NCBI GenBank assembly: GCA_018398585.1
Contig: JAGTTD010000009.1
Coordinates: 17,365,193 to 17,429,192, forward strand
Source: Simmondsia chinensis
Lineage: Eukaryota > Streptophyta > Magnoliopsida > Caryophyllales > Simmondsiaceae
Direction of reading: 5' to 3'
Length of the DNA stretch: 64,000 nt
Of this stretch, positions 1 to 11,332 are shown one piece after another. The notes under the pieces were generated by a model, which ran no database searches, was not told the origin of the DNA, and saw only the letters and a program-made list of their open reading frames with translations. Position 1 is the stretch's first letter; each line of letters begins with the position of its first letter. A program made the position numbers and the translations under genes.

Positions 1-1107
1 ATTCTTATGCCGTTATAAGTATTTAAGTGGGCGTCGACTCATAGAGCTTTAATGGAAGTGGCTCTTATATTGAGCTTCACTTAAAGGCCTTCTTGTTTTC
101 ATTTTCTACTCTCGTAATTTTTTGTCTTTTTGTGAATTATTTCCTTTCTTGATAACATCTGTCCTCTTGAGAATAAAGGATTGAAAGTGTCTCGGGTAGA
201 AGTATGATGGAAACAGACTTAATATTTAAAGGTTGCTATTCCTGTCCCCTCTCTTCTTTTCTTTTTTCTTCATTCCCCTTGAGATTATGATGTTATCCAT
301 ACCGTAATTAGTACGCCATGATTTGATTTCAGAAAAAAATGATGGTATTGGCTTATTATTAGTCCTGTTTCATGATAGAACTTCGAGGACATAAATTTAC
401 ATGTTAAAGTTGAGAGGCAGTTGATTTGGAATTATTGTGTTGCTCTTGCTTCCCAATCTCTTTTCCTCCTTCGCCTTGCTGCCCTCCTTTCCCTCCCTCT
501 CCACAACCTTCCCTTAAGTTGGTGAGATTGTGGTGGATTAGTTAACTTCATCAAGATCACTAACGGCATAATTGTGACCTTGTTATCGGCTATGTTAAGT
601 CACTTGTGCTGTTGCCCATTCTGAAGCTGAATCCTAGGATTCAAAGGGTTGCCAAAGCATTGTTCACCATCTCCATCATGATCTCCTGGCCTACCTAGCC
701 CCTTCTTAAATTTGAAAACTAACCACGCAAATCTAGGAGTTGATGCTTGCTGATTATTTTTCTTACTACATCATCATATTCATTGTTGTGAGACTTTTGA
801 AGAAGTTCCTTTCTGATTTACGTATTTCTTTATTGTATTTTCAAGGGTGTTGCTCCCCTTGTTCAATGTACAAAGATGATCTTTTCTCTGGTCTTCTCTC
901 CATGGTGCTTTTGTTGAGTGACTTATACAGCAATTAACGTGCCCTTGGCTTCTTTGCTTGTTGAGGGGATGGCATGTCCTCTTGTACGGGGCTCTTAATA
1001 ATAATGAAATCTCTGTTTTTTTTTGTCCTGATGCAAACCATATGGTAGTATGAAATGCTTATGGTTTCAGTGCAAATCTCAAAATGGCTGTGTTACTGCT
1101 TTTGTAG
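1..1107. other. Upstream intronic sequence, no gene recognised
   Basis: Pyrimidine-rich, AT-rich sequence ending in the acceptor of the exon at 1108. Only short open frames are present. I looked for the upstream CbiX-domain exons and did not find them here. Confidence 0.5.
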
Positions 1108-1200
1108 GATATTCCATCACTAGCATATGCTGCTGCATTGGAGCATTCTGGTGTGGCTTATCTTGTCACTGCACCTCTCGGTCTGCATAAGTTACTTGTG
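1108..1200 (+). CDS. SIRB: SirB-like (sirohydrochlorin ferrochelatase) penultimate exon
   Basis: This 93-nt exon encodes 31 residues beginning DIPSLAYAAALEHSGVAYLV and ending in a TAPLGLHKLLV-type stretch. It is preceded by a pyrimidine-rich acceptor ending TTTGTAG and followed by a donor, CTTGTG|GTATTC, so both borders are in phase 0. It joins in frame to the exon at 42773. From family knowledge, the DIPSL...SGV.YL.TAPLG.H.LL.DVV..RI..CLSHV pattern is the C-terminal part of plant sirohydrochlorin ferrochelatase. That is a CbiX-type chloroplast enzyme inserting Fe2+ into sirohydrochlorin in the last step of siroheme synthesis for sulfite and nitrite reductases. The N-terminal part, with the catalytic histidines, is not in 1-1107. 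The family assignment is from memory of conserved residues, not a search. The splice-compatible reading frame itself is directly visible. Confidence 0.72.
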
Positions 1201-1539
1201 GTATTCATCTCATTCCTTTAATACGTAACAATATGCCTTATTCTTGCCATGTTTCTCACTTTTGCAATAATTGGTGACAATGAGATCCTACTGTAATGGA
1301 ACTCAATTTTGTTTTCTTGTCTGAAAATTTCTATATATTTGTTTAGTAACTCTTTTGCATGTGTGACGTGTATAAAATGATTATTCACTATGAAATAACT
1401 CTTTCATAAATTTGTTGATATTCCTTATTTATTTACGTTCTTTAATAGACTGAGGAAAATTCTTGTAGTCTAAGTGTAATTGATGCTTTCCCGTGAAGTA
1501 AACACAAAACATTAGTTGATCCAAATCTTCAACAACCAA

Positions 1540-1604
1540 ACCCCCCCCTCTTCCCCCCTCTCTTCCCCTCCTCTTCTCTCTCTTTCCTCCCTTTCTGTGT
1601 GTGC
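1540..1604 (+). repeat. Polypyrimidine (CT-rich) simple repeat
   Basis: About 65 nt are almost purely C and T. Both strands stay open across it, which explains the spurious short reading frames here. Confidence 0.8.
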
Positions 1605-2301
1605 ATGTGATCATGATCAGGGGGAAGAATTTGCTGCAGCCAAAACTAAGAGTTATGATTTTGCCACAATGGATGAAGAAACCTCAAGACATCCTCGAGG
1701 TTATAGAGACATTGGTCTTCCTTGAAAGATTGAAAGCTTTTGAGCGCTAATGGAAAAGCAAACTTGGAAAGCTAGTGTAGAGAGTTCGAGATGACATTGT
1801 TCATTTAAATTGGTAAGGCCATTATATTGAGGGAAGGGAGAAGGTGTCTCATACCCAAAACCACGGGAATTTCCTAAAGCATCCCCCAATCATTGGGGCA
1901 TAAGGTTGTTGGGTGGACACTATTGTTCATTCATAGCCAAACAGAAGGTAATGATGGGTCGCACCCTAGTCTCTCCGGAATTATCGGCCACAAAGCTAGA
2001 ATATATTATGCAAGGATCCTTAAGAGAGGGGGTTGGCAGTGATAAGCTAAGGAGCTTGGTCTCCAATTGCTTCATCCAGTATGCCAAAATCTCAACTTTC
2101 GGCTCTAGAAGACTAAAATTGAGCAACAAAGAACATTACTGGATGGAGCTTCAGGTTCTAGCGCTTCAAACCATTACAATTGACATGTTCCTTTTATGGT
2201 TAGTCATGCAAATTGCAGGGTTGAACTGGAAGCTCTGATGAGTGTTGGTCAAGTGGTTGGAGTCTATGTTGTCTTATGTCCAAGAAGTGGTAGGCTGTTT
2301 T
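1605..2301. other. Intronic sequence left of the gypsy nest
   Basis: It holds a 110-codon open frame (1906-2238, +) without recognisable motifs. Low-grade resemblance to retroelement sequence is possible, but I cannot name a domain. It ends with GTTTT (2297-2301), the left target duplication of the element starting at 2302. Confidence 0.4.
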
Positions 2302-3447
2302 TCTCACGACCCCAAACATAGCAAAAAATGACTTATAAGCCAACAAGGGAACCAATAGTTATCATAGGTGAAATACTATGAATATTAATTCTAACCATGC
2401 TTTATAATACAATGGATAACACACGATACAATTCATTGGAGTTCAAAACTCAAAGCAAATGGCTAAGACTTCCTAGAAATAAACATAATCCTATATAATT
2501 AAACTTCTAACTCATATAGTGTAAAAGAAAGTCTTCTAAGGTTATAACCACTTCAACCATGTAAAGAGAATGTCCCTTGAATTACTCCACTAAGCTTACT
2601 ATCCCTTGTCTGAAATTGTTAAACAAGATGAGCATAACGCTCAGCAAGTAACAAACCTGTTATCAAAACAAGGATCAGATATTATTTAAGGCATGAAACA
2701 CATCAAAACATAGCTGAAGGTTAATAAAAATTAATCCCAAAAAACTTAAGAATGCATCAACTGAATTCTTAGGCCTTAAGCCTCTTTGTTGTTGCTGCAT
2801 ATAATCCCTACAATTGGGCTCAGAATTGGCTATCATAATTCTAAATAGTGCACTATTAATAAAGATGGTATAATCTCCCATCGAGGGCTCAAAGATGTCT
2901 TTTTCCCATCATCGCAAGGCACAACCCACAAAACAAAGCATCAGAAATGTATTTGCATATTTGCACATCATAGAACGTGATTCAAATCATATTTCCAAAA
3001 TACTATAAAGCAAAACAATATACCGTTGCTAATGTGAAATTCCATATTCTACAAACTTAGTAAAAGATGTTTGATCCCATTTTAATTTTTAACACATAGA
3101 GGGGTAAACATGTGGTGTGTGAGGGGAAGTTTCTTAAACAATTTTGAGCAAACTGTGAAATTTTGATACAAACAAATATATTAAAATCACTTCAAGATTT
3201 CAGCAAAAGAGCAGAAGAGTTAATGAATAAGTTATTTACTCGAAGAAATATAGCTTTCCTAAAATCTCAAGCACGAACTTTGGCTCTCTCTTCTTCCTCT
3301 CTTCTCCCTTAACTCTTATTCTTATATATATATATATATATATACCTTAAAAGGAAGAACCATTTGATTTGGATGATTAAGAAAGGCAATGAAGTGGGTA
3401 TTTATAAGAGAGGGTGAGCTTAGTGGGTGTTCAAAGAAGGGGAAAAG

Positions 3448-4246
3448 TGGCATGCACATGACCTGCTTGGGTTGCGTATGGATGGCAAGGGCCGCACAAG
3501 GAGTGCTCATGGGTGCGCAAAGGGCTGCACATGGTTACTCAATAGGTGTGCATGGTTGCACAATAGGTGCCCAAGGTTGTGCAGTGTGCATGGTGGCGCA
3601 TGGTTCGGGAAGGGTTGTGCATGGGTCGCGCATGGCTGCGCATCAGGTGCTTGTCAAGTGCATCTGCGACAGTGTCAAGGTCCGTCTGCCCGTGTCCCAA
3701 ATCGTGTCTGTGCAGCGTCAGATCGTGTCTGTGCAGCATCAGTCATCATCCTCAGCCCCAGCTAGCTGTCATGTACTGTGACATCCCCTTATCTGCCAGC
3801 ACAACAATATTGCCGCCCCATGCCAACTGTCCTAATATTCTAGATCTATCCATAACCTTCCAGAACCTTCTAGAGGCTTTTATTTTGGTTGTTTTCTAGA
3901 TTTTCAAATTTATCAATATATTTTAAATTTATTTCAGGTATTTTACCTTTTTGAATTTGTACTAGCATTTTAGTATAAATAGAGGACTAGCAATGTAAAT
4001 GAAATCATCGTCCAATCAAAATGAATGAAACAATGAGAATTCTCTACTTCGCTCATCTTTAATATTTCTTCATCTCCTATCTACCAATTCTATCTTCTCC
4101 TTCTCATCTAACCCTAAATTCTATTTGTCATCTTAACTCTTATCTATTTCACCTTCTCTTCTCATCTAACTCTATATCATCTATCTTTTGGGTCACAAGC
4201 TGAAGGATAGTGACCCTTGCATTGTCATGACCCCGAGGTCATGCCA
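3448..4246 (+). repeat. 5' LTR of the gag-only element, with GC-rich expansion
   Basis: Compared with the 3' LTR it carries about 115 extra bp of imperfect TGCGCATGG / GTGCATGG-type units around 3480-3650. A TATAAATA box is at 3974-3981, and CT-rich repeats occupy 4040-4180. Confidence 0.85.
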
Positions 4247-4317
4247 TTTGGTATCAAAGCCTTCTTTCGATCCATAGCTTGGACTGTCAAAAAAAAAAAA
4301 AGTTTCGCTGCTTTCAT

Positions 4318-4606
4318 GACTTCATTTGAGGAGACAACCTCTATCTCATTGGATGCCATGGCCCGTGACGAGAACAAAGCCAATGAAGGGCTGAAGTCTT
4401 TGATTGATGCACTAATCGAGGAGCAAAAGGGATTGAAGTCTTCCATTGATTCTTTGACCAAGGCTGTGAACCGATTCTTGCGCAGCCAAGGAGAGATGTT
4501 TGAACACCAACAACAACCCCAAGAATGGTGTTGTGTTGCTATGGGGAAATTGTTTGCGCCGCCCTTATGGAGGATTCGTGTTGTGGGGTGTGGACAAAGC
4601 GGTTGA
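4318..4606 (+). pseudogene. Truncated gag N-terminus
   Basis: The frame begins MTSFEETTSISLDAMARDEN and contains a repeated EGLKSLIDALIEEQK / GLKSSIDSLTKAV heptad-like stretch. This suggests a coiled coil of the type found at the N-terminus of gypsy gag. It stops after about 96 codons with an aberrant tail, VVGCGQSG. A frame on from 4500 (MNTNNNPKNG...) resumes in another register, so a frameshift near 4500-4540 is likely. There is no retro-gag core, no zinc knuckle and no pol. The start was chosen as the first ATG after the PBS and the A-rich tract that keeps the frame. Confidence 0.55.
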
Positions 4607-5141
4607 GTCAACCATTGTTGATGAATCGCAGCCAGACACAGCGAATGGGTCCATGAAAATTGAAGAACCACAAAGCTCTACCGTGACTTGCAAACCATGG
4701 CAATTGGGGGGCAGTGGTCAAGGTACACCGAAGAGGGCTCCACAGCAAGATCCATGCAACGAGAAGGAGCAAAGAGCGCAGCACAAGCATGGGGGTCCGT
4801 ACAATGAAATGTCAAATCAAGCCAAAGAGATGAAGCAAATAGCACGGTAGGTCAGCAAGGAAACCATGTCAAGACACCAGCACAGCATAATGGTCCACAA
4901 GGAACGACAAACCAGGAGGGCTCCAACAGGAAGGCTAAGAAGATGTAGGCATGGGGACGTTTTTCAAGAACCGGGATTGGTACAAGAAGATCAACACATC
5001 GACACGGATCTTGGCAATTGATCCTCGGGGACAAGGATTATCCCTTCCACCCAGGGATAGGCGTACAGGAGGGAACTGGAAACTGGAGGTTGTACCGTCA
5101 TCCCATCCTTGAGGACAAGGATGACTTGAAGGGGAAGGGAA

Positions 5142-5824
5142 TGTCATGTGCATGGAATGCGCATGACCTGCTAGGGTTGCACATGGATGCGCAGGGGCAG
5201 CGCAAAGTGTGCGCATGGCTGCGCATCAGGTGCTTGTCAAGTGTGGTATGCAACAGTGTCACGATAGTGTCAAGGTTCGTGTGCCCGTGTCCCAGATCTT
5301 GTCTGCGCAGCGTCAGTCATCATCCTTAGCCCCAGCCAGCTCACAACCAACTGTCATGTACTGTGACAACCCCTTATCTGCCAGCACAACAATAGTACAG
5401 CTCCATGCCAGTTGTCCCAATATTCCAGATCTGTGCAGAACCTTCAAGAGGCTTCTATTTTTGCTGTTTTCCCATTTTTTAGATTTATCCAGATATTTTA
5501 GATTTATTTCAAATATTTTACCTTTTTGAATTTGTACTAGCATTTTAGTGCAAATAGGGGACTGGCAATGTAAATGAAATCATCATCCAATCAAAACAAA
5601 TGAAAGAATGAAAATTCTCTACTTCTCTCATCTTTAATATTTCTTCTTCTCCTCTCTATCGATTCTATCTTCTCTTTTTCTCATCTAACCCCAAATTCTA
5701 TCTCTCATCTTAGTTCTACCTATTTCACCTTCTCTTCTCATCTAACTCTAAATATCATCTATCTATTGGGTCACAAGTTGAAGGACGGTGACCCTTGCAT
5801 TGTCACAACCCCGAGGTCGTGACA
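5142..5824 (+). repeat. 3' LTR of the gag-only element
   Basis: It matches 3448-4246 over its length except for the GC-rich expansion. The TATA region has decayed (TGCAAATA in place of TATAAATA). Confidence 0.88.
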
Positions 5825-6930
5825 AAAAGTGGCTGATTTCATAGTTAAATATGGTGGCTTTCAATATTCAACAAAGGAGGCTTGACTTGTCAAAAGGAGG
5901 AAATTTCCTTGGTCAAAATTTCCTTGGACAAAAATAGTTTGGTACTAATTTAGTTCAGTTTATGTGATTAGGAATTCAATTCTGCATTTTGAATTTGAGA
6001 TTGGCGGTTACTGACATATGCAGTAGTCATAGCCTGCGCATTGCCTGGGAGTGCTTTCGGTTTGGATTAAAATTGATCGAATTACATTGAAGAAAGTTCA
6101 ATTGATTAGTATTTGTTGATTATACTCAACATCAAAGCTGATTCATATTGAATTCAGTAGAAACGGTCAAGTATTAGCTGCTGAAAGTTGAGTGCTGATG
6201 CAAGCATTAGTTGCTGAAGTTGTGTGCTAAGCATAACTGATCTTGATCAAATATTCATCTGATCTATTCAGAAGAAGTTAAAGTGAGCTATTTGATCCAC
6301 ATTACACTTGATCATAATCAAAAGATCAAAAACAAATTGCATTGAGGTGATTTCAGATTCTACAATTCAGAAATTGAGGTTGAGGTAATTGTTTTCTGAA
6401 CTACAAGTTACACTCTTGATCCGAATCTGCTTTTGTTGCTGAATTGTGATGTAATTGTGTTGATAAGCATAGAAGTGGTGAGAGTTATCAGAATCTACGT
6501 TGAATTCTTAAGAATTATATGTTATTGAGTCGAGATTTGATTAGGCGAAAATTTGATAACGAACTGAGCACCGAAAGTGTTGAAATCCAATTTCATCCTT
6601 GAAGATTGTGGTGAATCGTGTGTTTAAATCATCATTACAGACAAAAATAGAACCTAATTCAGATTCTTAGTCCGAATTATTCAAGAAAACACCTTTGTTA
6701 GGGTTTGTTCGAAGTTAGGGTTCGTTCGCGAATTCTGCAAGTTGTGGTTTGTAATCAGTGACGTTTGTCAAACCGCTATCAAGGGATTGTTTGTGTGAAT
6801 GAAGGAGTAGAACTTCATTAAGCAATCGGTTGTGGAAGAGTTGCAAAACAAGTCTCCCTCTTCTACGATTTTCGAACTCATATCCTACGAACTGAGTTTT
6901 TCCAGATTGAAGTTGTTGTTCATTGTCAAT

Positions 6931-8967
6931 ATGGCTGAGTCGATTAAGTAGTTGAAGAAATTAAGGCAAGAATATTTCCAGAAAAGGAGACAGGAATGGG
7001 ACAAAAAGATTCAACGACTTATGATTCAGCAATGTTTAGCTTATCCTAACATCAGTCGTGATTGTGCCGACGTTCTTGATGCAAATGAGTTTCCGAGGCT
7101 AGCGGATAGCGTTAGACAATGGAAGTTTCGTTTTGAGCGAAAAGAATGAGTGGAATCTGTTGTCGTTGGTGATGAACTCGTCACCGATAATGCCGAAATT
7201 GATGAACACAAGTTAGAAGAACCTGAGTTTGAACAAGGTGATCCTTATGAAGACTCATTGCTTGAATTAGAGTATCTTGCTGATGTTGAGACACAATATG
7301 ACACGCAATCGGAATGGGAATACAATTTTCATGTCAAAGGAATGTTAAAGAATGCAAAGAGTAACGTGAAGAGGAATCATCTTAACGACGCATTGAAAGA
7401 TTTTTGGGGTAAAAAGACGTTTACTAAGCAGAAATTGAAGCTTGACAAGTCAGTGACTGAGTCATGGTCTCCAAAGGATGATTCGATGCTACAAGTGGGT
7501 CACTATGAAGTCGTTGCAAGCAATCAAGCAGAGAACTATGCAGACCCGAAGTATTCTGCTAAAAAATTCGATGCTACTGCCGTAATACCACTGGATACAT
7601 CGTCAAATCTATTAAGTGCTACTCCATGGCAAGCTGGTATGCAGAATCGAAGCATCTTCACTGCTGATCTACCACATTCTGTAGAGAAATCCATTGTTGC
7701 TGCTGTGGCACTACCTGATGCAGGACAAGGTGTGATTTTGAACGGAAAAAATGTGTGTCCCAATACATACTCTTATGATGAGTTGCCTCCTGATCCGGGA
7801 GAAGATACTCAAGGTTATGTGAAGATGAAAAGAGTTGATTTTATGCTGAAAAGAATTAATCATGTAGTGAGAGTGCGTTTCAAGGTTCAACGAAGGAGAA
7901 GCATGGTGCTTATACAAGCAATAAATTTTTTGGAGGTGTATAAGTTTAGTAAGGTGCTGCAACAGATTTCTGTGCAAACTAAAATGAGTACCATAAATGC
8001 TTTAATTGATGCACATGTTGTGGGAAGTTCCTTTGATCCGGGAAAGAATGAATTACAAGTGTTTGGAGAAGCTTGGCATCCGATGCTGCCGTTTGATGAT
8101 GAAGAGCTCAGTGTCAGTGCAAGCATTGGTGGAAAAATGGCAGTGGCTGTGGGTCATTGCGAAGTTAACATCAAAGCAAGCTGTGAAGACAAGGATTACA
8201 CATGTTACAAGCTGCATAATTCTCGTGGCAATGAAGTTTCCATTGTTCCAGAATTGGTGTTGCTTCGGTTCATACAGAAGTGCTTACTTGAAAGGATGGT
8301 AATTGTTGCTAGTTGTTTGATGAATGATGGATGGTTTGAAGAGGTGTTGGGCCTTAGGTATGACCACATAGCTGGTGTGCAAAGCCAAGCAAAGACAAAG
8401 TTGATAGCACATGGAAATGGGAACGAACAGCAACTGCAGCTTTTTTATCAGAAGCAGATCCTGAATGTGTTTGGGGTGATATGCTAGAGTGGTTCTGAAT
8501 GGAAAAGTCATATGCATAAGCTTCAATATTTTCTTAATGTTTGGATGGAAAAGATCAATGCAAGATTGAGGAAAACTTCAGCTAAAATCAGAGTAAAAAT
8601 CAGCAAGGTAGCTTGGGACAGAACAACTCTGTGTTGGAAGAAGTTTTCAGCTGTTCAAGAGCTCGGTTGGTGTCTCCACTTGTTATATTTGTTACTTATG
8701 CTTGTATTGGTTGACAATAAAGCAAAGCTTGATCATGTGAGGTATGTTTGGTGGTTGGATGAGCAAGGGATCCAAGGAAGTCTTGAGATCAGGTTGGAAG
8801 TTGTGAGCTGCAGAATGCATTCTGTCAAATGGGTTGCTTTGGGCATTCAAGTGATGACCTTGTGCCTTTGGAACTCAGTTGTGACTTGCAGGTACTTAAT
8901 TTGGTGGAGCAAGAGTCCAGAATTTCAAGCCAAAGTCACAAGGGCTAAATTGCTCAAGTTGGGATAG
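6931..8967 (+). pseudogene. Long unrecognised ORF of the LARD-like element, three stops
   Basis: One frame of 679 codons runs from ATG 6931 (MAESIK*LKKLRQEYFQKRR) to TAG 8965-8967. It is broken only by TAG 6949-6951, TGA 7147-7149 and TAG 8485-8487. Each could come from a CAG or TGG codon by one transition. The N-terminus (about residues 1-72) is basic and helix-prone with an arginine-rich end. Residues 73-110 are acidic. The rest is mixed, with a basic VRVRFKVQRRR stretch and a late hydrophobic segment around 8660-8710. I recognise no gag, pol or host domain. It has no CCHC, DSG, YxDD or HHCC motif. It could be a captured host gene or a family-specific accessory ORF. Confidence 0.6.
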
Positions 8968-9209
8968 CAAGAATGCAAGGTAGGTGCTAAAAATTTTGGG
9001 AGAATTGAAATTCTTTCACTATCTGCAGTAAAAAAAAGTTGTTCAGAATGAGTGTGATTGGTGCTATCATGATTTTGGGAAGATGCCATAACTTGTTCGC
9101 ATCAAGAAGCTTACATATGAACAAGAATCGAGTTGAAATTGGTAATAATTGCAGCTATGGGTTGTGTTAGTTATACACTGCTGAATTTCGGGGATCTGCA
9201 GCACAACAT

Positions 9210-9815
9210 GTGGTTTTGGGAAGCAATCAAGTGTTTGATGAGCTTGGTCTGAGTTGGTTTAGTAAGTGGATGTGTAAGCAATACAAATTTTGGATAAGAT
9301 CCAAGATGAAAGAGTTGCAGCTACATTCTTATGGAATTACATTGTGTTTGGTTACCATGATCAAGAAATGGGGCTGTTTGAGTTGCAATGGGAATTGGCT
9401 ACAAGCAGATTTTGATGTTGGGTTCTCTTGGTTTGAGTTTGGAAGGCCTCCCGAGATGTTAAAGGACTTCAAATGCATTTTTGTGTGGTTAACGACATAC
9501 CAAATCTGTTGTGCAGCATTCAACAAGCAGAAAATCAAAAGTACTGATGCATTTTGTGATTCTCAGCAACAAGATAGAACTTTGAGCTGTGTTAACTGCA
9601 ACATGTGGTGTTGTGGGTGTGTTGTTGATGTTTGGTTTGATCAAAACAAACCTCCTGAAGAAAATTATATGTTCAAACGCAAACATTGTGTCGAAACAAG
9701 CATCATGCATTGTGCACTGCTGCAATTTCAGATTGAGTTGCTCATGGAGTCTTACGAGCTGCATAATTCCAGCCAGAAGTTGATCTTCATTGTTACAACT
9801 CTCTTCTATTCTTGA
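9210..9815 (+). pseudogene. Second unrecognised ORF fragment of the LARD-like element
   Basis: This is a 201-codon open frame in a different register from 6931-8967, so it is either a second gene or the same one after a frameshift. It is rich in Cys, Trp and Phe and includes FEFGRPPEMLKDFKCIF and SYELHNSSQK. The element at 21151-29572 contains a comparable GRPPDFMFLKSN stretch, and the 6931 frame contains CYKLHNSRG. These may be shared motifs of this ORF family. It ends 30 bp before the polypurine tract. Confidence 0.4.
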
Positions 9816-9844
9816 GGACAAGAATGTTTTCAAGGGGAAGGGAA

Positions 9845-10386
9845 TGTTATGACCCAAGAATCCGAGGCATGAGCTGAGGGTGGCTGTGTTGCTGTCTTGC
9901 TGCTGTGCTGCTGCTGCTGGTGTTTTGGCTGCCATTTAATGATCATTTAGTGTAGGGAAGTTGTATTAGCTTGTTGATATTGGAACTAGAATGAGTCTTG
10001 ATTTAATTAGTTGCATAAGTCTCTTGTTAAGTCATGTAATAAGTGAACTCCAGTGTCATATAGCCTAGGTGGTCATTGGCCGGTCAAGGTTGGCGGCTAA
10101 TTAGTTAGGTGGCGGGAAAGTCGGTTAGGCCATGGTTCCAAATGCATTGTATCTCTAGATATTTTTAGTCTTAAGCCATCCTAGGAGGAAGTAGTATAAA
10201 TAGATGGCTCTAGCTTGTATTCAAAGAACAACTTGATGAATGAAATTGATATCTTTTGATATCTCTCTCTACTTCTCATCTACTTTCCCTTCTTATCTCA
10301 TCTCAACTCTATATTCTCTTCTCATCTCATACTCTCTCTATCCCAACCAAGGTTGAGGTTCAAGAGCAATCTCCGAAACCTTAACA
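9845..10386 (+). repeat. 3' LTR of the LARD-like element
   Basis: 542 bp starting TGTTATGACCC and ending CCTTAACA, with 5-bp inverted ends TGTTA/TAACA. TATAAATA lies at about 10195-10202, followed by CT-rich leader-like sequence. Confidence 0.8.
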
Positions 10387-10605
10387 CTCTCTTTTTGTCA
10401 AAAAATTAAGGGTTACTTTATTCAAATATGTGGAGGCTTGAAGCTAATGAATTGAGTAAACCATTTGGCTAGAAATTTCACTAAAATTTGGACAACTACT
10501 TATAGTTTATTGGTAATTTGTGTGGAAAATACCCATGTCTTAAAAATTTAAATTCTTTCCATTCTTCATCCCATAAAAGAAGTTTTGCCCTCGAAACTTT
10601 TATGC

Positions 10606-11004
10606 CTAAATCATCAAATAGAGATGGATACTTTGTGCACGTTTCATCCTCTCGTTCCAAGTCACTTCTGCTTCACTTTGATTGCTCCAAAGAACCTTTA
10701 CTAGGCTTAAGGTTCGAGACCCTAGTACTTGTTCCTTTTGTTTGATGATTTTTACAGGATGCGCTTTATAGGAGAAATCACTTCTTATTTGCAAAGGTTC
10801 ATGTTGTAGTACATGGTTTGGATCGAGCACATACGTACATAACATGGATACATGGAAAACGTTATGTACTCTATATGAGGAAGGTGGTTCTGCTACTCTA
10901 TAGGCTACTTCACCTACTTTCCCAAGGATTTTAAAGGGACCATTGTACCTTGGGCTTAACTTCCCTCTCTTGCCGAATCTCATTACACCTTTAGTTGGAG
11001 ACAC
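10606..11004 (-). pseudogene. Integrase C-terminus with GPF module and chromodomain (Tekay-like)
   Basis: The frame reads a [14 protein letters not shown] stretch (the GPY/F module). It continues through [20 protein letters not shown], a sequence typical of the plant gypsy integrase tail. The last third, [20 protein letters not shown] followed by [14 protein letters not shown], is the chromodomain core of chromovirus integrases. In the family this domain directs integration toward heterochromatin. Terminal residues after TWNERM deviate from the family, so the end may be frameshifted. It lies just upstream (minus sense) of the polypurine tract and 3' LTR. Confidence 0.85.
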
Positions 11005-11332
11005 TTTCGAGAATACATGATCCCCTACTTTAGAATTAAATGGCCTTCTTTGAACATCTGCATAACTTTTTTGACAACACTGAGCCGTTCAAAGTCTTTC
11101 TCTAATCAACTGAATTTTCTTTACTGTAATTTGCAGGATCTCTGGACCCAAAAGCAACCTGTCCGCGTTGTCATCCAAGTAAACAGGTGATCTTACTTCC
11201 TCCCATACAATGCCTCATAAGGAGCTATTTCAATGATGGAGTGTTAGCTATTGTTGTAAGAAAACTCAAGTAATGGCAAATTATCATCCCAACTTCCTGC
11301 TAAATCCAAAACGCATTCTCTAAGCATGTCTT

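Larger units (their letters stand above)
3448..5824 (+). mobile_element. Gag-only non-autonomous gypsy-type LTR element
   Basis: The element is inserted in the 3' LTR of the Tekay-like element and flanked by AAAAG (3443-3447 and 5825-5829). The 5' LTR is 3448-4246 (799 bp, starting TGGCATG). The 3' LTR is 5142-5824 (683 bp, TGTCATG...GACA). A PBS, TGGTATCAAAGC, starts at 4249, two bases after the LTR, and is complementary-type to initiator tRNA-Met. A purine tract around 5128-5141 (TTGAAGGGGAAGGGAA) precedes the 3' LTR. The internal region is only about 895 bp, encoding a gag start and no protease, RT or integrase. It is therefore a deletion derivative that would need an autonomous partner. 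Confidence 0.9.
5936..10386 (+). mobile_element. LARD-like LTR element with an unrecognised ORF, 5' LTR lost
   Basis: The right end is a clear LTR, 9845-10386 (TGTTATG...TTAACA). It is preceded by the purine tract TTCAAGGGGAAGGGAA and abuts the Tekay LTR at CTCTCTTTTTG. On the left, the Tekay LTR breaks off at about 5935 and no matching LTR is present. A deletion probably took the 5' LTR and about 25 bp of flank. The interior has about 1 kb of untranslated-looking AT-rich leader and then long open frames (6931-8967 and 9210-9815) with no gag, protease, RT or integrase. It is related in organisation and PPT region to the element at 21151-29572. Confidence 0.75.
2302..10561 (-). repeat. 3' LTR of the Tekay-like element, split by two insertions
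   Basis: The LTR segments are 2302-3447, 5830 to about 5935, and 10387-10561. Together they match the copies at 12941-14361 and 16637-18090. TATAAATA on the minus strand lies at 3399-3406. A (TA)n tract occupies about 3323-3344. About 25 bp of LTR are missing at the left junction of the second insertion. Confidence 0.85.

Noticed and set aside
1429..1725. Overlapping short open frames on both strands
   Set aside because: They exist only because of the CT-rich tract at 1540-1604. There are no motifs and no splice support.
3323..3344. (TA)n microsatellite considered as a matrix attachment or origin signal
   Set aside because: Simple repeat within an LTR copy, absent from the other two LTR copies. 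No other supporting signal.
3389..3899. Several overlapping 110-130-codon plus frames with repeated CA, HG and RC residues
   Set aside because: They read through the GC-rich minisatellite of an LTR in all three frames. This is composition, not coding.
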